Shown: positions 1-8,204 of the stretch, piece after piece | Layout: every line of letters begins with the position of its first letter | Position numbering within the stretch: the stretch's first letter is position 1 | Assembly: GCF_012650175.1 (NCBI RefSeq) | Contig: NZ_JAAILI010000080.1 | Coordinates: 142,722-206,721 of the forward strand | DNA: 64,000 nucleotides | Direction: 5' to 3' | Source of the DNA: Sphingomonas sp. S2M10 | Lineage (GTDB): Bacteria > Pseudomonadota > Alphaproteobacteria > Sphingomonadales > Sphingomonadaceae | Program-made: the position numbers and the translations under genes | The notes under the pieces: generated by a model | The model's input: only the letters and a program-made list of their open reading frames with translations | Databases searched by the model: none | What the model was told of the DNA's origin: nothing

Positions 1-1
1 C

Positions 2-295
2 CTGCGCATGCTGGTGGTGCTGCCACCCGAGGATGCGCCGATCGAGAAGTACCGGCTGGGCCTCAATCATTCGCCCGAGCGCTGCCGGCTGTTCAACGCG
101 ATCTGGCGGCAGGTGGCACGCGAAAACCCGGGTCGCATCTTCCTCCTCGACATTGCCGATCTGCTCGACGGCGAGGACGAGATGGCTGATGTGACCCATT
201 TCCACCCCGGCCTGCTGCAGAAGATCGCCGGGCAGATGGACATGTGGGTCCATGGCGTGCTCACCGGTGGCATCGGCGAAGCGGCGGCCGCCTGA
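2..295 (+). CDS. SGNH/GDSL-type hydrolase, C-terminal part (5' end outside window)
   Basis: Only the last ~97 codons are present; the frame is open to the left edge, so the start lies outside. The visible part ends in a DVTHFHPG segment. This fits the DxxH block that supplies the catalytic Asp and His in SGNH/GDSL esterases, with an alpha/beta pattern before it (LVVLPPED, IFLLDIADLL). The active-site Ser block would be upstream. It is followed after 83 nt by acp and spt in the same direction, so it may act in sphingolipid or envelope acyl-ester metabolism; that role is inferred from position only. Family assignment is moderately sure, substrate unknown. Confidence 0.6.
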   Translation: MRMLVVLPPEDAPIEKYRLGLNHSPERCRLFNAIWRQVARENPGRIFLLDIADLLDGEDEMADVTHFHPGLLQKIAGQMDMWVHGVLTGGIGEAAAA

Positions 296-378
296 CCTTT
301 GGGGCACTGCCCCGCCACGGGCCCGGTTTCGCCGCATTCGCTTGGCACCTGCAACCGATACCACTAAGGACCGGCCGC

Positions 379-621
379 ATGACTGACCGTGCAGAAATCT
401 TCGACATCGTCGCCGCGCAGATCGAACCCTTCAACAAGAAGGGCGTCGCGCTTTCCGAAACCACCACCTTCGCCGGCGATCTCGAATGGGACAGCCTGAC
501 GGTGATGGATTTCGTCGCCGCGATCGAGGACGAGTTCGACATCGTCATCACCATGAACATGCAGGCCGAGATCGAGAATGTCGGCCAGCTGGTCGATGCC
601 GTGCAGAAGCTCAAGGGCTGA
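379..621 (+). CDS. Acyl carrier protein dedicated to serine palmitoyltransferase
   Basis: An 80-residue acyl carrier protein. The phosphopantetheine attachment Ser is Ser39 in the motif WDSLTVMDFV. The acidic helical pattern and length match the ACP family. The ATG at 379 follows an AAGGA-like ribosome site and avoids the long in-frame extension to 244. It lies 5 nt before spt and is surely co-transcribed. In sphingomonads this paired ACP delivers the fatty acyl group to serine palmitoyltransferase instead of acyl-CoA. That partner role comes from knowledge of the locus; the ACP identity is seen directly. Confidence 0.88.
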   Translation: MTDRAEIFDIVAAQIEPFNKKGVALSETTTFAGDLEWDSLTVMDFVAAIEDEFDIVITMNMQAEIENVGQLVDAVQKLKG

Positions 622-626
622 CCGCC

Positions 627-1829
627 ATGACCGACCTGATGAGCAAGTTCGACGGCCTGATCGCCGAGCGCCAGGCGCTGCTCGACAGCGGCGTGATCGA
701 TCCGTTCGCGATCGTGATGGAGCAGGTCAAATCGCCGACCGAGGCGGTGATCAAGGGCAAGGACACCATCCTGCTCGGCACCTACAACTATATGGGCATG
801 ACGTTCGATCCGGACGTGATCCAGGCCGGCAAGGACGCGCTCGACCAGTTCGGCTCGGGCACCAATGGCAGCCGCATGCTCAACGGCACTTTCCGCGACC
901 ATATGGAAGTCGAGCAGGCGCTGCGCGACTTCTACGGCGTGTCGGGCGCGATCGTGTTCTCCACCGGCTATATGGCCAATCTGGGCATGCTCTCGACGCT
1001 GGCCGGCAAGGGCGAGTATATCATCCTCGACGCCGACAGCCACGCCTCGATCTATGACGGCTGCAAGCAGGGCAATGCCGAGATCGTCCGTTTCCGCCAC
1101 AATGACGTGACCGATCTCGACAAGCGCCTCGGCCGCCTGCCGGCCGAAGCGGGCAAGCTGGTGGTGCTGGAGGGCGTCTATTCGATGCTCGGCGACATCG
1201 CGCCGCTGAAAGAGATGGTCGCCGTCGCCAAGAAGCACGGCGCGATGGTGCTGGTCGACGAAGCGCATTCGATGGGCTTTTTCGGCCCCAATGGCCGCGG
1301 CGTGTACGAGGACCAGGGGCTCGAAGCGGACGTCGATTTCGTCGTCGGCACCTTCTCCAAATCGGTCGGCACCGTCGGCGGCTTCTGCATCTCGAATCAC
1401 CCCAAGTTCGAGGCGATCCGGCTGGCCTGCCGCCCCTATATCTTCACCGCCTCGCTGCCCCCCAGCGTGGTGGCGACCGCGGCGACCTCTATCCGCAAGC
1501 TGATGACCGCGCACGAGAAGCGCGCCCGGCTGTGGGAAAACGCCCGCGCGCTGCACGGCGGCCTCACCGAAATGGGCTTCAAGCTCGGCACCGAAAAGCC
1601 GGAAAGCGCGATCGTCGCGGTAATCCTGGAGGACCAGGAACAGGCGGTAATGATGTGGCAGGCGCTGCTGGAGAACGGCCTGTACGTCAACATGGCGCGC
1701 CCGCCGGCGACTCCGGCCGGCACTTTCCTGCTGCGTTGCTCGCTCTGCGCCGAGCACCGCCCCGAGCAGATCGAGCGGGTGCTGGGCATGTTCCGCGCGG
1801 CCGGCCAGGCCGTCGGGGTGATTGCCTAA
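627..1829 (+). CDS. spt: Serine palmitoyltransferase
   Basis: A 400-residue PLP enzyme of the alpha-oxoamine synthase family. It condenses L-serine with palmitoyl thioester to 3-ketodihydrosphingosine, the first step of sphingolipid synthesis. The sequence is very close to the soluble Sphingomonas paucimobilis enzyme as I recall it, including LLGTYNYMGMTFDPDVI, DADSHASIYDGC and VLVDEAHSMGFFG. The PLP lysine is Lys245 in GTFSKSVGTVGG. No membrane segment is seen, as in the bacterial homodimer. The ATG at 627 gives a protein about 20 residues shorter at the N-terminus than the paucimobilis one. An in-frame start at 486 exists but lies inside acp. Confidence 0.95.
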   Translation: MTDLMSKFDGLIAERQALLDSGVIDPFAIVMEQVKSPTEAVIKGKDTILLGTYNYMGMTFDPDVIQAGKDALDQFGSGTNGSRMLNGTFRDHMEVEQALRDFYGVSGAIVFSTGYMANLGMLSTLAGKGEYIILDADSHASIYDGCKQGNAEIVRFRHNDVTDLDKRLGRLPAEAGKLVVLEGVYSMLGDIAPLKEMVAVAKKHGAMVLVDEAHSMGFFGPNGRGVYEDQGLEADVDFVVGTFSKSVGTVGGFCISNHPKFEAIRLACRPYIFTASLPPSVVATAATSIRKLMTAHEKRARLWENARALHGGLTEMGFKLGTEKPESAIVAVILEDQEQAVMMWQALLENGLYVNMARPPATPAGTFLLRCSLCAEHRPEQIERVLGMFRAAGQAVGVIA

Positions 1830-1874
1830 GCGGCCCTTTTCACGGTCGATCCAAGCGCCTAGAGTCGGGGCTGG

Positions 1875-3839
1875 ATGAGCGAAGCGATCCCGTCTCTGGA
1901 CCGTTCGGTTCGCGCCAAGAACTGGCGCCTCGTGCTGCTGGGTGCACTGGCGGTCGCCGGCGTGCTCGTGCTCGGCGCGCTGATCCTGATCCAGCAGCGC
2001 ACCGATCTGGAGCGCGATCGCGCCATTGCACTCCAGCAGCACAGTTTCGAAGTGATCCTGCGTGCCAACCAGCTGTCGGGCGGCATCGCTTCGGCAGAGG
2101 CGGCGCTTGGCCGATACGTGGTCAGCGCGGACCGCAATCTCGGCCAGCAATATGCCGATCAATGGGGCAAGGCGGGCGAACAGCTCCAGCGCCTGCGCCA
2201 GCTGACCGGCGACAATCCGACGCTGTTCGCGCAGGTCCGGCAGCTCCAGCGGGCCTTTGCCGAGCGCGGCAAGGAGCTGGACGCCACTGCGCTCTATACC
2301 ACCTTCAAGCGCAACAGCGACGCGTTCGGCGCCTATTATCAGGTCCGCGAAAGCCCGGCGCGCAAGCAGGTGGAGGCGATCCTCGACGATATCGTCGAGC
2401 AGGAACGCCGCCTGTTGCGCAACCGCACCCTGGCTGCGGCGCAATTGATCGAGAACAGCAGCTATGCCTCGCGCGTGCTCAGCGGCTTCGGTCTGGTGAT
2501 CGCGCTGGGCGCGGTCATCTTCGGCTGGCTGGCGATCGAGGCGCAGGGCGACCGCGCGCTCGCGGATGCCGATGCCGCCTGGGAACGCGAGCGCGCCGGT
2601 CAGCTGCGGGAGGCGGTCGCCGCCGCCACCGCCCAGCTGCGCGAGGAAGCGCGGGAGCGCGAGGGCGCCGAGGCCAAGCTGCGCCAGGCGCAGAAGATGG
2701 ACGCGGTGGGCCAGCTGACCGGCGGCATTGCGCATGATTTCAACAATATGCTGGCGGTCGTGCTGGGCGGCGTGGAACTGGCGCGCCGCCAGATCCATAG
2801 CGACCCCCAGGAGGCGGCGCGTCACCTCGACAATGCGATGGAGGGCGCCCACCGCGCCGCCGCGCTCACCCGCCAGTTGCTCGCCTTTTCGCGCTCCGAA
2901 TCGCTCGCGCCCGAGGCGGTGGATGCCGGAGCCTTGATTCGCGGCATGCGCGATCTGCTCGATCGTACGCTGGGCGACGCGATTCGCGTCGAGGCGCAGG
3001 ATCGCGGGATGGGGTGGCGAATCTGGGTCGATCGGCACCAGCTGGAGAATGCGGTGCTGAACCTCGCGGTCAACGCGCGCGACGCGATGAACGGACGCGG
3101 CGCGCTGGTGATCGTCACCGGCGAAGCGCGGCTGGAGGCCAACGAAGTTGGGCAGTGCGCGGCCGGTGACTATGTTTCGGTCGCGGTGCGCGATACCGGC
3201 TGCGGGATGACGCCCCAGGTGCTGGAGCGCGTGTTCGAACCCTTCTTCACCACCAAGCCGGTGGGCAAGGGGACCGGGTTGGGGCTCAGCCAGATTTTCG
3301 GCTTCGTTCGCCAGTCCGGCGGAGGCATCGCCATCGAGACGGCGCCGGACGAGGGGACCACCGTGACTCTCTACCTGCCGCGCTACAAGGGCGCGGTCAC
3401 CGGCGCGCCGTCGGCGCCGGCGAAGATCGACCTGGCCGAGGACAAGAACGGCGATGCCTATGACATCCTTGTCGTCGAGGACGATCCCCGCGTTCTCGCG
3501 GCAACCCTGGCGGCATTGCACGAACTCGGGCACCGCGCAGTCGGCTGCGCCGATCCGTTGACCGCGCCGACCGCGATCGAGGCGATGGCCGCGCTCGATC
3601 TGATCATGACCGACGTGCTGATGCCGGGCCAGACCGGACCGGAGATGATCGCGGCGGTCGAGGCGCAGCTGCGCGGTGCGGCGGTGCTGTTCGTTACCGG
3701 CTTCACGGGCGAGGCCAGTCCCGAGCAACTGCGCGACCGCCCGGTGCTGCGCAAGCCGTTCACCGTGGCGGCCTTGTCCCGGGCGGTGCGCGAAGCGGTG
3801 GCCGGCGAGGCGAAGCGGGTGGCGCAGGCAGCAGAATAA
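1875..3839 (+). CDS. CHASE3-type hybrid sensor histidine kinase / response regulator
   Basis: A 654-residue membrane sensor. A transmembrane helix at ~19-40 precedes a periplasmic four-helix region (~42-190, CHASE3-like). A second helix lies at ~205-225, then a coiled-coil linker. The HisKA domain has phospho-acceptor His287 in GGIAHDFNN. The ATPase domain shows the N box (NLAVNARDAM), DTGCGM and GKGTGLGLSQ. A C-terminal receiver domain (~530-645) carries phosphorylatable Asp580 in MTDVLMPG. It therefore autophosphorylates and passes the phosphate on internally or to an unlinked partner; no DNA-binding regulator lies beside it. Signal and targets are unknown. It sits between spt and the flagellin gene with no obvious operon link. 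Confidence 0.88.
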   Translation: MSEAIPSLDRSVRAKNWRLVLLGALAVAGVLVLGALILIQQRTDLERDRAIALQQHSFEVILRANQLSGGIASAEAALGRYVVSADRNLGQQYADQWGKAGEQLQRLRQLTGDNPTLFAQVRQLQRAFAERGKELDATALYTTFKRNSDAFGAYYQVRESPARKQVEAILDDIVEQERRLLRNRTLAAAQLIENSSYASRVLSGFGLVIALGAVIFGWLAIEAQGDRALADADAAWERERAGQLREAVAAATAQLREEAREREGAEAKLRQAQKMDAVGQLTGGIAHDFNNMLAVVLGGVELARRQIHSDPQEAARHLDNAMEGAHRAAALTRQLLAFSRSESLAPEAVDAGALIRGMRDLLDRTLGDAIRVEAQDRGMGWRIWVDRHQLENAVLNLAVNARDAMNGRGALVIVTGEARLEANEVGQCAAGDYVSVAVRDTGCGMTPQVLERVFEPFFTTKPVGKGTGLGLSQIFGFVRQSGGGIAIETAPDEGTTVTLYLPRYKGAVTGAPSAPAKIDLAEDKNGDAYDILVVEDDPRVLAATLAALHELGHRAVGCADPLTAPTAIEAMAALDLIMTDVLMPGQTGPEMIAAVEAQLRGAAVLFVTGFTGEASPEQLRDRPVLRKPFTVAALSRAVREAVAGEAKRVAQAAE

Positions 3840-4097
3840 CAGCGACGGTAAATATCCGCGCGGGTGCAGCATTGCGGCCGCGGCGCCGTGGTCGAGCGAT
3901 GTCGCCGCCGTCCGATCCGGGTCATCGTGGCCGGGCTCCGTTAAGGCAAAAGTAACCAAGTAAAAATCTTGGCATAAAGAACATGATAAGGATTGATCGT
4001 CCAAAGGGGGCGGGCAGGACGCAACAGCGCCTTGTCTATGATCGGCAGTTTCGACCTTGGCCGCAGAAGCGGCTATAGTTCCAAGAAGGAAGTTCCA

Positions 4098-4955
4098 ATG
4101 GCATTTTCGGTTAACACGAACGTCGGCGCAATGGCGGCTCTCCAGAGCCTGACCTCGACCCAGAAGGACCTGGCCACCACCCAGAGCCGCATCAACACCG
4201 GCATGGCGGTGTCCTCGACCAAGGACGACTCGGCACAGTACACGATCGCGCAGGGCCTCCGTGGCGACCTGGGCGGCCTCAAGGCGGTTTCGTCGTCGCT
4301 CAGCCGCGCCAAGAGCGTGACCGACGTCGCCGTTGCCGGCGCCGAGCAGATCTCCGACATCGTGAACCAGATGAAGGCGAAGGCCACGCAGGCGGCCGAC
4401 GCGGGCATCGACACCTCGACCCGTGACGCGCTGAACAAGGACTTCACCGCGCTGCGCGACCAGATCACCACGATCGTCAACGCGTCGGACTTCAACGGCA
4501 CGAACCTGCTGAAGGCTTCGGGCGGCACCGTGACCGCGCTGCAGTCGCTGCAGGACTCGGACACGACCTCGGCCACCACCTGGAACCCGGACTCGCTCAG
4601 CGTTGCGAACCAGGGCCTCGACCTTGGCGGCTCGACGATCACCGTCGCTTCGACCGGCAACATCAGCTCGCAGGCCGATGCGCAGGCGATGGTCGACACG
4701 CTGACCACCACCCAGTCGAACCTGAAGACCACGCTCAGCACGCTCGGTGCGGCTTCGCGCAAGATCGACGCGCAGTCGACCTTCACCAGCAAGCTGTCGG
4801 ACGTGATCGACGGCGGCATCGGCAACCTTGTCGACGCCGACCTGGCGAAGGAATCTGCGCGCCTGCAGGCCCTGCAGGTCAAGCAGCAGCTCGGTGTTCA
4901 GGCTCTGTCGATCGCCAACCAGGCGCCGCAGACGATCACGTCGCTGTTCCGCTAA
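4098..4955 (+). CDS. Flagellin
   Basis: A 285-residue flagellin with the conserved N-terminal D0/D1 helix (start MAFSVNTNVGAMAAL, SRINTG) and C-terminal D1/D0 helix (ending in NQAPQTITSLFR), and a short variable middle. This compact type is usual in Alphaproteobacteria (Caulobacter FljK-like). It is exported by the flagellar type III system and polymerises into the filament. A strong GAAGGAA ribosome site lies before the ATG. The 250-nt AT-richer leader holds a TAAA at 3961 and CATGATAA at 3982, loosely like a sigma-28 promoter, but the 17-nt gap is longer than usual. No other flagellar gene is in the window. Confidence 0.93.
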   Translation: MAFSVNTNVGAMAALQSLTSTQKDLATTQSRINTGMAVSSTKDDSAQYTIAQGLRGDLGGLKAVSSSLSRAKSVTDVAVAGAEQISDIVNQMKAKATQAADAGIDTSTRDALNKDFTALRDQITTIVNASDFNGTNLLKASGGTVTALQSLQDSDTTSATTWNPDSLSVANQGLDLGGSTITVASTGNISSQADAQAMVDTLTTTQSNLKTTLSTLGAASRKIDAQSTFTSKLSDVIDGGIGNLVDADLAKESARLQALQVKQQLGVQALSIANQAPQTITSLFR

Positions 4956-4996
4956 TAGCCCAAGGCCCCAACCCTGGGGGGCCAAAGGCTTGCAAG

Positions 4997-5030
4997 GAGG
5001 TCGGGATGGTATGCCATCCCGGCCTCTTTT
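4997..5030 (+). terminator. Rho-independent terminator after flagellin
   Basis: A 13-bp stem (one G-U pair) with a TATG loop pairs 4997-5009 with 5014-5026 and is followed by TTTT. It lies 40 nt after the flagellin stop, as expected for a highly expressed monocistronic gene. Confidence 0.85.
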
Positions 5031-5061
5031 CGTTTGGCGGGCGCGTGCCGCGACCGCGCCG

Positions 5062-5649
5062 CTATGTGGCGGAGTCGATCCGCTGACGCAGCATCGCCGC
5101 CGCCAGCGCGCGCGCCTGGTCGCGCGGCAGGCCGAGCGCCCGCGCCATCGGCGCCCCGAGCAGCGCGTCGCCCAGCGCCATCAGCGTCAGCTGCAGCGTC
5201 TCCTCGCGCAGCGGCGCGCGCGCGTCCTGGCCCTCGCTGATCCGGTCGACCAGGCGATGGATCGCCTCGAGAATGGGGTCCAGCGCGTCCCGGTTGCCGG
5301 TGAGCAGCATCCAGCTGGCCAGCGCGCCCGCGCCCTCACGACCAAAGGCATCGAAGGTCAGGTCCACGACCTCGCGCAGATTATGATCCCCGCTGCGGGC
5401 GCGCAGCACGGCCTCGCCGATCTTGGCGGTCACCGCATCCGCCATGCTCGCCGCCAGCGCCTTTTGCAGGCCGGCGGCCGAGCCGAAATGGTGAAGCAGA
5501 TTGGCATGGGTGCGGCCGATCCGCGCGGCCACCGCCTTGAGCGTGACCGCCTGCGGGCCGTCCTCGATCAGCAGCGTTCGCGCGGCTTCCAACGCGGCAT
5601 CGCGCGATTCTTCCGGGGAGAGGCGCCGGCGCGCCGCCGTGCTCGTCAA
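5062..5649 (-). CDS. TetR/AcrR-family transcriptional regulator
   Basis: A 195-residue all-helical protein. The N-terminal ~55 residues form a TetR helix-turn-helix (AARTLLIEDGPQAVTLKAVAARIG, written here as two overlapping helices, then HANLLHHFGS), which binds DNA. The rest is the ligand-binding and dimer domain, which differs between family members, so the ligand cannot be named. The only usable start is a TTG, preceded by AAGG at 8 nt. It ends facing the flagellin terminator; the GNAT gene upstream runs in the same direction and ends about 96 nt before this start. The regulated gene is not evident. Confidence 0.8.
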   Translation of the reverse strand: MTSTAARRRLSPEESRDAALEAARTLLIEDGPQAVTLKAVAARIGRTHANLLHHFGSAAGLQKALAASMADAVTAKIGEAVLRARSGDHNLREVVDLTFDAFGREGAGALASWMLLTGNRDALDPILEAIHRLVDRISEGQDARAPLREETLQLTLMALGDALLGAPMARALGLPRDQARALAAAMLRQRIDSAT

Positions 5650-5745
5650 CGTGTGGGCCTTGTGTCCATTGGTTGACGGCTTAGTCGAGCTTGGCGGGCG
5701 GGGGAAGCGGCCTCCCCGGCCATGCCGGGGAGGTGGAGAGCCGAT

Positions 5746-6291
5746 TTACGCCGCGAGCCGGGGCTCCGGACCCTGTCTGCAATCCTCGGCTTCCAGTTCC
5801 AGCTCGAACCGCGCGCAGGCGACTTCGCCGTTGCGACCCTTGGACCACATCGGCTCCACCCGTCCGGTCGGCCGAAAGCCGAGCTTGCGCAGCACACGGC
5901 CGGAAGCGGGATTGTCGACAAAGTGGCCGGAGGTGACGCGCCGGATGCCTGCCGCGCGGGCCGCGGCCAGCACGCCGCGCGCCGCCTCGGTCGCATAGCC
6001 CTTGCCCCAGGCGCCGGGTGTGAACCAGTAGCCGAGCTCATGCGTCTCGTTGCCGGCCGGATCGATACCGACGCAGCCGATCAGTGCCACCGCGCCCGCC
6101 TGATGCTCGAACACCAGGAAGCGCGTGTCGGTCCAATGCGCAAGGAAGGTCTCGGCCGCTTCGATCGAATAGGGCCAGGGCGCGCGCGACAGGTTGCGCA
6201 CGACGGCCTCATGGTCGATCGCCCGGGCAAGGGCGGGGGCGTCCTCGGGCCAGCCGGGACGTAACGTGAGTCTTTGGGTCCGCACGAACAT
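5746..6291 (-). CDS. GNAT N-acetyltransferase, RimJ/RimL type
   Basis: A 181-residue protein of the acetyltransferase_3 group (MFVRTQRLTLRP at the start; HELGYWFTPGAWGKGYATEA in the middle, with the acetyl-CoA pyrophosphate loop GAWGKGYA). It transfers acetyl from acetyl-CoA to an amine, perhaps a protein N-terminus or a small molecule; the substrate cannot be told. The ATG at 6291 was chosen because GAGGAGAG lies 5 nt before it; a start 12 codons upstream has no such site. Confidence 0.82.
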   Translation of the reverse strand: MFVRTQRLTLRPGWPEDAPALARAIDHEAVVRNLSRAPWPYSIEAAETFLAHWTDTRFLVFEHQAGAVALIGCVGIDPAGNETHELGYWFTPGAWGKGYATEAARGVLAAARAAGIRRVTSGHFVDNPASGRVLRKLGFRPTGRVEPMWSKGRNGEVACARFELELEAEDCRQGPEPRLAA

Positions 6292-6372
6292 GACCACTCT
6301 CCTCGGTCCTGCGGCTTCTCTGCGCACGCCACTATGGCATGGCTGTTTCGCCGCGGTGTCAGGGGAGCAATA

Positions 6373-6406
6373 AAAAAGGGAGACCGGGGCGACCCGTCTC
6401 CCTTTT
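6373..6406 (-). terminator. Rho-independent terminator of rplU-rpmA
   Basis: A GGGAGAC stem with a one-base bulge and a further GGG/CCC step pairs across 6378-6402. It is flanked by a run of A on the left and of T on the right, so it can act in both directions. It lies about 60 nt past the rpmA stop on the minus strand. Confidence 0.8.
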
Positions 6407-6465
6407 TGCGTTGGTTCATCCGAACCCGGGTCGCCCTGGTGGGCAACCCGTACGGTCGCCCGATG

Positions 6466-6735
6466 TTACTCGGCCGCCTCGGCAATCATGTCTACGGAGC
6501 AGAACTTGCGACCAAGCTTGCCTTCCTTGAACGACACGCGGCCTTCGACGAGCGCGAAAAGGGTATGGTCCTTGCCCATGCCCACGTTCACGCCCGGGTA
6601 GAATTTGGTGCCGCGCTGACGCACGAGGATGTTGCCGGCGAGAACCGTCTCGCCGCCGAACTTCTTTACGCCAAGACGGCGGCCAGCAGAGTCGCGACCG
6701 TTGCGGGACGAGCCGCCTGCCTTCTTATGTGCCAT
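6466..6735 (-). CDS. rpmA: 50S ribosomal protein L27
   Basis: An 89-residue L27. It starts MAHKKAGGSSRNGRDS and contains the typical RLGVKKFGG and RQRGTKFYPG segments. L27 reaches the peptidyl-transferase centre with its N-terminal tail and helps place the tRNA ends. It is second in the rplU-rpmA operon, 30 nt after rplU, and is closed by a strong terminator. Confidence 0.97.
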   Translation of the reverse strand: MAHKKAGGSSRNGRDSAGRRLGVKKFGGETVLAGNILVRQRGTKFYPGVNVGMGKDHTLFALVEGRVSFKEGKLGRKFCSVDMIAEAAE

Positions 6736-6765
6736 TGTCTATACTCCTCGAGTCTCGTCAGTCGC

Positions 6766-7071
6766 TTACTGGGCCGCGCCGATGGCAGTGATCTTGAGGA
6801 TCGTGTGCTGCTGGCGATGGCCGTTCTTGCGGCGATAGTTGTGACGACGACGCTTCTTGAAGACGATGACCTTCTCGCCCTTCGCCTGCGCGACGATTTC
6901 GGCAGAAACGGTCAGGCCGTCGGTAGCCTTCAGCTCGCCGCCTTCGCCGGCCAGCAGGACGTCGCCCAGCGTCACCGACGAACCGGCTTCGCCGTCGAGC
7001 TTCTCGACGACGATCTTGTCTCCCGCGGCAACGCGATACTGCTTGCCGCCCGTGCGCACGATAGCGAACAT
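6766..7071 (-). CDS. rplU: 50S ribosomal protein L21
   Basis: A 101-residue L21 (MFAIVRTGGKQYRV start; KKRRRHNYRRKNGHRQ near the end, the basic loop that binds 23S rRNA with L20). The ATG at 7071 has GAGAAGAG before it; an in-frame extension to 7164 is not family-like. It is first in the operon with rpmA, an order conserved across bacteria. Confidence 0.97.
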   Translation of the reverse strand: MFAIVRTGGKQYRVAAGDKIVVEKLDGEAGSSVTLGDVLLAGEGGELKATDGLTVSAEIVAQAKGEKVIVFKKRRRHNYRRKNGHRQQHTILKITAIGAAQ

Positions 7072-7207
7072 CGGTCTCTTCTCTGGTTCAAATGCATGTG
7101 CCCGCCAAGGTTGCACCTCGGCAGGAGGAAGGGCGCAGCTATGCGATGGGGGCGGGATTGTCAACCGTTCCGCAAGACGAAACTGCGATTTTCCGAGTCA
7201 CCCGCGC

Positions 7208-7588
7208 TCAGTGGCGATGATTCGGCTTCAACCGGTAGCGACCCGCCGCGAAGCTGTCGAAAAGCCCGCTGATTCCGGGATGGTCGACCGGCTCGTCGCT
7301 GTCGTCGGCCACCAGATTCTGCTGGCTGACATAGGCGATATAGGTCGACTCGGCATTTTCGGCGAGCAGATGGTAGAAGGGCTGGTCCTTGGCCGGCCGC
7401 ATGTCGACGGGGATCGAATCATACCATTCGTCGGTGTTCGCAAAGACCGGGTCTACGTCGAAGATCACGCCGCGGAAATCGAGCAGGCGGTGGCGGACGA
7501 CGTCGCCGATGGCGAAGCGCGCGCTGGCGATCGGCGGCACCGGGGTGCCGGAGTCGATGGAAAGAAGCGAGCCGTTGGTTTCTGACAT
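7208..7588 (-). CDS. hspQ: Heat shock protein HspQ / hemimethylated-DNA-binding YccV family
   Basis: A 126-residue protein. After a variable ~20-residue N-terminus it shows the YccV-like barrel: ARFAIGDVVRHRLLDFRGV, FANTDEWYDSIP, QPFYHLLAEN and YIAYVSQQNL. In E. coli HspQ binds hemimethylated oriC DNA and also acts as a specificity factor for Lon; which role holds here is unknown. It is a single gene between L21 and tRNA-Ser. Confidence 0.85.
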   Translation of the reverse strand: MSETNGSLLSIDSGTPVPPIASARFAIGDVVRHRLLDFRGVIFDVDPVFANTDEWYDSIPVDMRPAKDQPFYHLLAENAESTYIAYVSQQNLVADDSDEPVDHPGISGLFDSFAAGRYRLKPNHRH

Positions 7589-7803
7589 GGCATCAATCTA
7601 GGGGTGCGGCGTCGGTACGGCAACGGTGCCGCGCCGCCGCGATCCCGATACGGGAAGTCGCGTCCTGCAGCAGGGCGATGCCGGCACCCCGAAAAAACTT
7701 GAAGCTTGCCGCTTGCGGGCCCCAAAGCTTTGCGCTAGTGGCCGCGCCTCACAGCGACCGGTACGCGGTTCGGGCCATCCCGAAGGTGCGTATCCTCCCA
7801 TGC

Positions 7804-8204
<401 letters not shown>

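Noticed and set aside
261..4985. A 1574-codon open frame on the minus strand across acp, spt, kinase and flagellin
   Set aside because: It is antisense to four well-recognised genes, is rich in Arg/Gly/Ala/His with no domain, and is the usual mirror frame of high-GC codon bias.
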